Source: Charina bottae (Eukaryota; Chordata; Lepidosauria; Squamata; Charinaidae). From it: 64,000 nucleotides of DNA. The position numbers and the translations under genes were made by a program. Below are positions 56,129 to 64,000 of the stretch, one piece after another; the stretch's first letter is position 1; each line of letters opens with the position of its first letter. Under the pieces are notes generated by a model that saw only the letters and a program-made list of their open reading frames with translations, was not told the DNA's origin and made no database searches. Location: the NCBI GenBank assembly GCA_023362775.1, contig JALMGJ010000003.1, positions 51,934,416 to 51,998,415 of the forward strand, written 5' to 3'.

Positions 56129-56485
56129 CAGGCAGTCCTCGCTTACCAACTGCCTCGTGTATTCAAAGTTACGACAGTGTAAAAAAACAGTTTTGTGACC
56201 AATCCTTGCATTTACAACCATCACAGTGTCCCACGAGCACATGATCCCCATTTGTGTGCTTCCCAACCAGCTTGCAACAAATAGAGTTAATGGAGAACAT
56301 GGAAGAAAAACCATAAGTCACAGTCACATGATGTTTTGCTTAACAACCATGGTGACTCGCTTAATGACTGAATGGGAAGTGACGTCACAAGTCCATCATG
56401 GTCATGTGATTTTCCACTTTGCAACCGTGGCACTTAGCGATGAAGTTGCTGGTTCCAATTGTGACCGCTAAGTGAGGACTACCTG
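56129..56485. mobile_element. TA-target MITE, copy 1 (inside L1)
   Basis: The ends are CAGGCAGTCCTCGCTTA and TAAGTGAGGACTACCTG, inverted with few mismatches. TA dinucleotides flank both sides (56127-56128 and 56486-56487). The core repeats phrases such as CTTACCAACTG, GCTTAACAACCATGG and CACTTAGCGATG, so it is full of sub-repeats. A TA target suggests a Tc1/mariner-type transposase in trans. It splits an L1. Confidence 0.87.
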
Positions 56486-56487
56486 TA

Positions 56488-56880
56488 TGACATTCAGAAT
56501 TTGTTCCAATCTACAATTAATTAATTTCCAATATTCTTCAGCTTTGCAACTTTGCCACCACATATGGATGAAATATCCAATCTGTTCATTGCATTTCTGG
56601 CATTTTGGGGAAAAGGAGCCGCTCATTCTAGCAATCATAACTGGAATGCTGTACCAGGGATAAAACATCTAATACAGTTCTCTCCAAGTATAATGTTTGA
56701 GGTGAACTTAATATTCTTTTTCCATTGAAATTCCCACTATTCTGTCTCTATAACTGTATTCAAATTTTGCATCCACTTAATTATACAATCTTTGACTTGT
56801 TCGGGTTGTGAACTGTGTATCACTAATAGATTATAAATTATGTCAGCAAATGTTCAGTATTATGGGATGTAAGATTTTCA
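56488..56880 (-). pseudogene. L1 LINE ORF2 C-terminal fragment
   Basis: Minus-strand translation around 56665-56500 gives MFYPWYSIPVMIARMSGSFS, then PKCQKCNEQIGYFIHMWWQS. This is the C-terminal CxxC...H-MWW block of L1 ORF2. Upstream, FTTRTSQRLYN and KFEYSYRDR are weaker L1-like traces, and stops are present. The element continues beyond the MITE at 56126. Confidence 0.72.
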
Positions 56881-59197
56881 AATTCAGTCAAATTCCTCAA
56901 TATTCCCCCTTTTTTCCATAATTCTCTTCTTGCTATGCTGCTTATTTGAGAGTACTGGAACCAACTGAGTGTGGACAAATTCAAATTCTTGATTCATTGG
57001 TTGACCTAATTCTATAAAAGGTGTGTGTGCACATACTGTATAGTTCACTGAATTGCCAAACCTGTTTGAAAGTATCCGATCCAATTCAATGCATTGAATC
57101 AACTTAGAAATTGCAGGATATGATTCAATCATCTTCAAATTAGCATTCACATAGCCCTAGTATAATACAATTTAGGAACTATGCATACCCACTTTTGCAC
57201 TAATTAAAAAAAAAAACAATCTGATGCAGAAACCACATTTCAGAATGGAAAGATGAAAAGCTAAAGCAAACTGAAATTGACAGTTCTATCCATCCCCACT
57301 TGTTATATTCCAAAAATGCATAGAATAGAAAGGTAGATCATGTTCACTTCTGCAATCCCACCTGCATATTCATTCATAAACTGCCCCGTGCATGTGCTTT
57401 TATCTTCAGCTGAACATAGGAAAAGGGTGTAGCTGAATCTGTATTCATAACCCTGCTTCCTTCTTCCATAAAATAACCAAATAAAGGGAAAGTCTAATAT
57501 TATCTGATTCCTCAGTGATGGTAAATACCGTACATTCTAGGGCTGGGCCTGTACTGCAGCTGCAGCTTGGGATGAAACCAAAACATGGGGCAAGTCACAG
57601 CAATTCAGGACAACCTTTTACCCACTAAAAGTGGGACATAAGTTTCCAGCCTACTTTTTACCTATTTAAAAACTTTGGAAAGTCCCAAAGCCTCTTTATT
57701 GAGTCTGGAGGAGCCAGGCAGCCATGCCAAAAGAGAAAGAAAATATGTTTTTAAAAACATTTTGCTACTCAGTGGGGAGAAGTAGATATGAAACTAGATA
57801 TGAAGACTGAGAGGCCTTTTTTTAAATTAGAGTGACTCTTACAATCAGATCACCAAGGAATGGAGAGATCTTGGAGATAGATTCATAGTTTTATCATTTG
57901 TCCTACCTCATCCTTAGTTCACAATTTTTTGCCATACAACTGCTCTCTTAGCTAACTGATGGACTTTCACAACTGTTTTATTTTATAGAAAAGTCCAGAG
58001 AAATCACTTGTGCTCAGACTCCAAAAATCAGCCCTACCACATTCAGGAAGGAGCATTGTCCCTTACCATAATCCTTCCTTTTATGATAAAGCCTCTTAAC
58101 CTATCTGAAATTTGCCATGAAGATTCTTCATGACAGGAATAATTTTCCCTGCCGGTTGCATCACATTCTGTCTCAAAACAAAAGGCATTTTAAAACATCA
58201 TTTGTTAATCGGTGACTCTTTAAAAACTCCAGCACTGATTTCTATCAGAATTCAAGGTCTTCATTTTTCTCATAATGCTTGATGTTTGGGACAAATATTA
58301 GTTTAAAAAAGCAAGTAAGTTAGAGATGATGTTACTCATATGCCTTTTTTAAAGCTAATTAATGGAAGGACAAAATTCTGATTTTCTCAAATCATGCTCC
58401 AGAACTTGGAATAAATTAACACAAGTTACTCCCATGTAACAAGGGCAGGATTGATTAGTTCTAGATTATCAGATCTATCCTTCAGAGAGGTAAGACAATC
58501 AGCACATAGCCCTGTATCATGCAGCTACATACAGATAATACATACATAAATTAAAGCAATGCTCCAGTTCCCTTCAGATGTTCTTCCCAGGTTTTCTCTG
58601 TGTGAATGTTTTCAGTGAATATTTTTGCTTTTGATTTCCCCACACATCTTCTCATGCATATGTTTTGATATTAAATTTTTAAATTTATTATAAACCTATT
58701 ATTGTATTTTAAGCATTTTAACGTTACGTGTATACCAATTCCTGATAATGACATCAGGAGGGCTATAAAAATATATTAATTCAAAAAATGTGTTCACCTG
58801 AGTAATAGGTAGAGTGATCATGCCACAACGTCTGTGAAGGAATGTACAGTAGATCTGATCTTGGCAACAATTTTTTAAGATAGATGTCAGCCCTTTGAAG
58901 TAGGCAAAATCAAGCAACAGGTATGACAGGAATTCTAGGAATGTTCTTTATTGTTTTGGATAGAATAACAGAATCCTGAAAGCCTATCCAACTGTCTTCC
59001 TACCCTATCTTATACTAAACAAAATCAAGGTGGGGTTATTTTGAGTTACTTTCTCACACTTTTCTCTTTCTCAGGAGTGAATAATCTTTTCTCAAAATTC
59101 CTTCTTAACAGCTCATTCATTCCCAAGGTAAGATCTACATTCCTTCACAACTTCTCTGGTCTTATCTCTATTATCTGCATGTTAGGCAAGGATCCTT
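56881..59197. other. No recognised feature
   Basis: About 2.3 kb, AT-rich, without a TE motif I can name. Confidence 0.4.
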
Positions 59198-59202
59198 GCA
59201 GA

Positions 59203-59372
59203 GAAAATATCTATATCTATATCTATATCTATATCTATATCTATATCTATATCTATATCTATATCTATATCTATATCTATATCTATATCTATATCATCTA
59301 TATCATCTATATCATCTATATCATCTATATCTACATCTATATCTACATCTACATCTACATCTATCTATATGT
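59203..59372. repeat. (TATATC)n hexanucleotide repeat with variant units
   Basis: About 15 near-perfect TATATC/CTATAT units are followed by units ATCATCTAT and ACATCTAT. The variants cluster at the 3' side, in ordered blocks (four TATATCATC, then CTACAT). Long 'YLYLYL' and 'IYIYIY' ORFs are artefacts. Confidence 0.97.
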
Positions 59373-60685
59373 AGGCTTTTGGAAAATATGAAACTTTTTG
59401 ATTGGCTATCAAAACTTCAGATGGCCTATGTACATAAAGATCTATATGCATAGCTTTCCTCTTGAAGACATCCTTGATTAACATAGATGCCAAATGCAAT
59501 GCCAAACGTTTAAGCTCAACGTGTCATGGGTACTCCTTTATGTTAGCAGTTCCAAAAGAGGATTCCAGTTCTTTCTGCCTTCAGTTTTACCCCTTCTCAC
59601 TTGTGGTGATAAAAGGTACCTTTCCCCCCTCCCCCAATACACAGAATCAGTCAGGAACCTGTGGCCCAGTAAACCAAATTGTTTATATTCATTGACCATA
59701 TGTCAGAGATAGTATAGCTAGCATGCTGACCTAGTAGGAGGGGATAAATGATAAGAAGGTCACATAGATGATTTATCAAAAATATATAGGCAAAATCAAT
59801 CCCATTTTGGCTAGATTGTGTGCTTGGTCATTATTTTAATTCTGGCGGTCAGCACATTCCCAATGCTAATGTGAACAAATAAAAGAAAGAAGTTCTTATC
59901 TCAGTAAGATAAATTCTAAGAACAGCCTCCACTACTCTGGGGAATGACCTATAGAGGGGAATGCAATTCTGTATGTCCTTCTGGATGGTCAGAAATCTTT
60001 CATATCACTGCCAATGGCATTTTTGCTGCCTTGTTTTTTGCTGCTTCAGTTGCTTTGAACGGTCCTTTGTTGTTGTTGTTGTCGCAGTCTGCTTTAAAGT
60101 TGAAAAACTTTTTTTTTTAAAAAAATGCATTTTATTTTGTCTTGGGGTATCTTTATTGTAGCTGCCTTAAGTTTAATGAGTGTTCTCTTTATTTCAGATT
60201 ATTTTTACTTGATGATAATTGATTATACTGTTTCACAATGTATTTATATGCTTTAATTGCATTGTTAGCTGCTTGGTAGAAGCAATTTACCTTGAAAAGC
60301 AAGCTATACATACCTAAAGAAATGCCCCCGCCCCCTGTCACGACTTGTGTTGTGTTGTGTTGTTCTGATCCCTTTCACAGACCTCCATGAGTTAACTGAC
60401 CCAAATGAACATCAGTCTCCCAAAACAGAGGAATAAGACACATCTGCTTTTTATTTTGAGTCAGAGAATTTCTACACATTGTAGATTAAATGTCTGCATT
60501 CTTTCTAAACAGAAAGAAGCTCCCATGGGCTAGTTCAGACAATGCTTTCCTCTCCTCCCCACTTCTCCTGATGAGCATTCTTAACCTACTTCAAGTGCAT
60601 ATTTGTGCAAGGACATGCAAGGTGTGAATTGGCAGATGAAGTCAGCCTCATCTTGGGAGTCCAGTTTTGCAGCTCCTGCAGTCAC
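59373..60685. other. No recognised feature
   Basis: No TE motif identified. A GTT run lies at 60067-60083 and a T/A run at 60109-60125. Confidence 0.4.
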
Positions 60686-60704
60686 AAAAATCTATGCTGA
60701 TTAT

Positions 60705-61242
60705 GAATTTTGGATGTACAAATAGAAAAACATTTTTTTAGAATAATACAATATATGATTACAGCAGCAAGACTTTTATATGCACAAAACTGGAAAAACC
60801 TAATTGTACCAACGATACAGGAATGGATGTTGAAATTATTGGATATGGCAGAAAATGACAAATTGACATGCTTATTAAAAGAAAATTCAAATCGTTATTT
60901 TCTTAAAGAGTGGAAGCCTTTGATGGACTATTTGCAAAAAGCAGGAGGAGCAAAGCTTGCATGGGGTTTTGATGATTAGATTATATATAAATAGAATATA
61001 TTAGACAAGAAATGTATATGAATGTTATATGAATAGCCAGCATGTAAGAACAAATTACTTTTCTTTACTCCTATGACCATAGATAGATCGGAAGTTATCC
61101 AATTTCTATGTTTGTTTTCTTTCTTTTCTTTTGCTTTACTACACTTTTCTTTTTCTATTTCTTTGATTTGTACTTCTATTTCTGTTTCATTTTCAACTTT
61201 TAACTTTGTATATTTAAAATCTTAATAAAATCTATATATATA
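60705..61242 (+). pseudogene. L1 LINE 3' end, 5'-truncated
   Basis: The 89-codon frame from 60710 gives FFRIIQYMITAARLLYAQNW, then PTIQEWMLKLLDMAENDKLT and KEWKPLMDYLQKA, the last conserved stretch of L1 ORF2, ending in a TAG. The 3' UTR follows to AATAAAATCTATATATATAA. A 19-bp exact duplication, aaaaatctatgctgattat, lies at 60686-60704 and 61243-61261. The A-rich start of the TSD fits the L1 endonuclease site. The insertion is recent enough for a perfect TSD. Confidence 0.95.
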
Positions 61243-61261
61243 AAAAATCTATGCTGATTAT

Positions 61262-61387
61262 ATAAGTCAGTTCCTGATTTACACATTATATATACAGTAA
61301 ATAATATATCCATATAAATACTATCTGAAGAAAGTCAAGCTTTCTCACTTCTCACATTAAAAAACACAAACTATCATTACTGTTCAC
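61262..61387. other. No recognised feature
   Basis: Short spacer, AT-rich. Confidence 0.3.
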
Positions 61388-61516
61388 CAGCCTTCTCCAA
61401 CTTGGGGCCTTCCAAATAGGTTGAACTAGACTCCCATCATTTTGTTTTAGTATGACCTGAGATTTCTGGGAGATAAAATCAAAAAAATTTGGAGGGGCCT
61501 AGTTTGGGGAACACTG
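61388..61516. mobile_element. Decayed hAT-like MITE
   Basis: The left end CAGCCTTCTCCAACTTGG and right end AGTTTGGGGAACACTG are imperfect inverted repeats. The inner pair GCCTTCCAAATAGGTTGAAC and AAATTTGGAGGGGCC also partly pair. The flanking 8 bp do not match (ctgttcac versus atttaggc), so the TSD has decayed or the ends are misjudged. Confidence 0.6.
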
Positions 61517-61646
61517 ATTTAGGCAATCACCATGTAAATATAGCATTTCTGATGAATTCTTCTCAATCCATTCCCTCTTCTACTGGATCTTTCATAAGCC
61601 CTGTTGATTCTAATTCCTCTCCCCCACACATTCCATTTTTTAATTA

Positions 61647-62410
61647 CAGGTAGTCCTTGGGTAGTGACGGTAATTTCCCTTGCTAAGTGATGCAGTCATA
61701 AAGCACAACATCACATGACCACATCACTTAGCAACAGCAATCCTGACAGTCCCCGTTACTGTCATTAACTGAATCCCACCAGTCATTAGGCGAGGACCCA
61801 CCCCAATCCAAGCCATTCCCAGCTTGGTCTCTCCCAGCCCCGAGCCTTTATAAGGTAAGGGACTGCCTCCTCTGCCTCCTCTTGAACTCCCCCCATCTCA
61901 CCCCCATCTCTGCCCTTTTGACTGCCTGCCTACCCACTGCTACCAGCTGCCCCCACCACCTGGCCCTGCCCACCTCCACCCATTGCAGCACGTATCTCTA
62001 TTGTACCAGCTGCAGCCTTCTTTTGTGCCATCTTCTTTTGTGCTGGTGCAGCTGGGGCTTCTCTTGTGCCCCGCCTGGGCAGGGTGCAAGAGAAGCCCCA
62101 GCTGCACCAGCACAAAAGAAGATGGCACAAAAGAAGGTTCCGGCGTGTACAGTAGTGTCACACAGTGCAGTGGGTGCGGCGGTGGGGGGCAAGGCCGGGC
62201 AGCGGGGGCAGCTGGCAGCGGTGGGTAGGCGGGTAGCCAAAAGGCGGTCATAAATGCGGCTTGGCCTGAGTGGGCCCAAATTTTGTTCATGTGACTGCGG
62301 GGGCACTGCAATGGCCAGAACTTCGAGAAGCAATCATAATTCCCTTTGTTCAGTGCCATCATACCTTCGAATGGTCGCTGAATGAATGGACGTTAAGCGA
62401 GGACTACCTG
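61647..62410. mobile_element. TA-target element, copy 2, with long inverted repeat core
   Basis: The ends CAGGTAGTCCTTGG and AGCGAGGACTACCTG form TIRs like those of the 56129 MITE. TA flanks both sides (61645-61646 and 62411-62412). Twice the length of the first copy, it holds an extra C-rich core of about 320 bp (61920-62240) that is largely one inverted repeat. There is no transposase ORF; the predicted proteins from both strands (SFVPSSFVLVQLGLLL and similar) are products of the palindrome. Confidence 0.87.
62016..62137. repeat. Perfect 51-bp inverted repeat with 20-bp loop
   Basis: The left arm 62016-62066 (CCTTCTTTTGTGCCATCTTC and onward) and right arm 62087-62137 are exact reverse complements. 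The outer sequence pairs imperfectly: CTGCCTGCCTACCCACTGCT near 61921 with the complement of AGCGGTGGGTAGGCGGGTAG near 62217. The total potential hairpin is about 320 bp. Confidence 0.95.
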
Positions 62411-62412
62411 TA

Positions 62413-63079
62413 TTTCTATTGTAATAGAAAAGTTCCCAAATACACGATAAATACATCCTTTCATAATTAGATTATATTTTAAGAATCCTTTTGTAGTCAG
62501 CATGTCTTAGAGCAAGCCACAGATATGAAGATCATCATCTTTTTACTCACACGACCCCCCATATTTAAACTTAAGCTGCAAGTGAGCCAGTATCGGTGGT
62601 GGAGTACCCCAAACTATCGTCTTTATGTTGCTTCCTTCTTCTTTTCACTTGACAAGCTTTGTTTCTATGAAGGCTTTCAAAACTGATATTACGCCATTTA
62701 TAGTGCAAAACAATAGCATCCATTTTTTGCCAGCCTAGGACATTTTGCGGCCTGACTTCTTCCAGCCATTTCACATGTAGAAACCAATGGGACTGCTATT
62801 TGCACCACCACAGTTGGCATCAGGTTAGTTTAAGGAGGAAAGGCCAATTGTGCGATGTACTGTACAGTCCATCCCGGCAAAGAGGAAAAGAGCTCAGGAG
62901 GAAAAAAAACAAAGGCAGTGTTAATCATTATAGTTCAGAAGTGTTGGAGATTGAAGTCTTCTGGTGTGGATCTCAGTGTTCCTGAAAGCAGGAATCTGAC
63001 TGAGTGAAGCAGGTTTGATAACTATAACAGGGAGGAGTGATCATGAACAGGGCCTCCCTTTTTTAAAAGGGGCATAATT
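62413..63079. other. No recognised feature
   Basis: No TE motif identified in this interval. Confidence 0.35.
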
Positions 63080-63352
63080 GGCATTCAGGACAGTGCTGTT
63101 CAAAGGTCCTCTTGGCCAAAGCTGAGACCTGCTGCTCTAGTCCAGTAGGACCCCGAACTGCAGCAAATCCTCCATTTCTGGGATGTTTGGAGGACTGTTT
63201 CTTTTCTCTGGGAATGCCGACATTGTGGAATACCTTCCCTCTGGAGATCAGGTGGGGCCTCTCTTTGTTGATTATTCAAAAACTTCTGAGCCACCTGCTT
63301 TGGTGTTGCCATCCTTTATTTTTAAGTTTTTAGGGTATTTTTATGGGTTTTG
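63080..63352 (+). pseudogene. L2 LINE ORF2 C-terminal fragment
   Basis: The translation LGMPTLWNTFPLEIRWGLSL followed by LIIQKLLSHLLW matches the last L2 block (ALWN.LP.EIR...L..FRK.LKTHL). A T-rich 3' UTR begins near 63310. It is split by a reverse LINE tail at 63353. Confidence 0.72.
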
Positions 63353-63431
63353 TTTAATTTATTTATTTATTTATTTAATTTATATTACCGCCCATCTTCC
63401 TCCAAGGGGGGAACTCTGGGCGGTTTACAGT
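63353..63431 (-). repeat. L2/CR1-group LINE 3' end inserted in an L2
   Basis: TTTAATTTATTTATTTATTT, then ACCGCCCATCTTCCTCC and GAACTCTGGGCGGTTTACAG is the inverse of the standard LINE terminus. It lies inside the plus-strand L2. Confidence 0.75.
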
Positions 63432-63595
63432 AAAATGCTGTTTATTGCTCCTATTTATGACTGTCAGATTTTTTTATTATACTGTGGGTGTTTTAATTGT
63501 ATATTTATTGTATGTAAGCTGCTGAGAGTCTTTTGGATTACAGTAGGATAGAAATATGTTTGAATAGTGTAAATACAAAAATAAATAGTCTATCA
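63432..63595 (+). repeat. L2 LINE 3' UTR and terminus
   Basis: T-rich 3' UTR continuing from 63352, then TAAGCTGCTGAGAGTCTTTT, ACAGTAGGATAGAAATATGT and an AATAAATAG end. It is the 3' end of the split plus-strand L2. Confidence 0.6.
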
Positions 63596-63599
63596 ACTC

Positions 63600-64000
63600 C
63601 AAGTGAGGAAGTGCAACCTCACTCAGAGCCAGGGGTGGAAGATCCCCAAAACTGGATCCCAGAGAGCTAAAACCCACAGCTGCTTGATCTTGCTTGGGCT
63701 AAGTCAGAGTCTGTTTTTCCCATCCAGACCCTCACAGCTCCAGACACTGAGACAGAACCAAGAAAGCACCACTTAATTGCCCCAAAACAGAGATGTATAA
63801 CTGTTTATTATCAGCATACTGATGAGACTTGACCCCATGCCAAAGGAGGACCTCACCGAGCAGCGTCATGTTAAAAATGGGGAGAGAATGGAGCCCTGAG
63901 ACACACTGTAAAGAAGAGCCTTCGGAAAGCTTCTGAGGTCTTCCGAAGTATTGCGGGAATGGGGGGCGCTATTTGGGGAATGGCCGGCACACCCCATTCC
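63600..64000 (-). pseudogene. L2 LINE RT fragment, running off the window
   Basis: Minus-strand translation around 63830-63770 gives SHQYADNKQLYISVLG, a decayed YADDTQLYISI RT core, with L2-like sequence on both sides (EL..LLFTVCLRALFSPHF near 63900 for the GVPQGS...LSPLLF block). The element continues beyond 64000. Confidence 0.72.

Noticed and set aside
59041..59453. ORFs of 85-116 codons with IYIYIY or YLYLYL
   Set aside because: They come from the TATATC hexanucleotide repeat; no signal peptide or domain surrounds it.
61388..61516. hAT element with intact TSD
   Set aside because: The ends are TIR-like but the flanking 8-mers differ, so I list it only as a decayed MITE.
61882..62362. Cys-rich ORFs of 66-140 codons on both strands that look like small secreted proteins
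   Set aside because: They mirror each other because the DNA is an inverted repeat inside a MITE; this is not evidence of a gene.
1..64000. CRISPR array, operon, bacterial gene cluster or host coding exon
   Set aside because: No spaced identical repeats, no dense gene packing and no recognisable host protein domain; every protein motif found is of TE origin.

Overview
The window reads as intergenic DNA of a squamate reptile (lizard or snake). It is AT-rich and packed with transposable elements (TEs). I recognise no host protein-coding exon and no functional tRNA, rRNA or other host RNA gene. The squamate call is an inference from the TE mix: full-length and truncated RTE-BovB LINEs, Sauria-type tRNA SINEs whose tails resemble the BovB 3' end, many L2/CR1-group LINE pieces, L1 3' ends, a LINE tail with a restriction-like endonuclease (R4-like), a chromodomain Ty3/gypsy element, and hAT and TA-target MITEs. 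Family names rest on protein motifs, tail sequences and target-site duplications (TSDs) read by eye, without a database search.

Layout. 0-10 kb: a composite tRNA SINE, a hAT MITE, a Sauria SINE, L2 fragments on both strands, and a BovB nested in an L2 with a 12-bp TSD. 9.8-10.2 kb: a GC-rich hAT-type element. 10-19.4 kb: mostly unclassified sequence with SINEs and L2 3' ends. 19.45-20.37 kb: two different LINE C-termini facing each other across a TGTA microsatellite. 22.5 kb: a short BovB. 24.4 kb: a reverse-strand Sauria SINE. 25.47-28.12 kb: the 3' part of a chromovirus-type gypsy element, minus strand, with one LTR. 28.1-33.4 kb: mainly unclassified. 33.4-33.9 kb: a BovB insertion that also carries about 124 bp of non-BovB sequence shared with 54.5 kb. 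35.3 kb: a second copy of the first hAT MITE. 38.7-43.1 kb: an L2 3' end, then a full-length BovB between two 281-bp direct repeats. 45.0-48.2 kb: a second near-complete BovB, minus strand. 51.1-52.3 kb: another LINE RT fragment split by an L2 3' end. 54.3-57 kb: L2, BovB and L1 pieces, with a MITE inside the L1. 60.7-61.2 kb: an L1 3' end with a 19-bp TSD. 61.65-62.41 kb: a TA-target element with a long inverted repeat in its core. 63.1-64 kb: nested L2 pieces running off the edge.

The elements interact. BovB presumably supplied the machinery for the Sauria SINEs, since they share a 3' end. Several LINE 3' ends run into microsatellites. Older L2 and L1 copies serve as landing sites for younger BovB, SINE and MITE copies. 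The strongest unusual signals are the 281-bp repeats flanking BovB, the shared BovB flank at 33.4 and 54.5 kb, the opposed LINE tails at 20 kb and the long hairpin at 62 kb.
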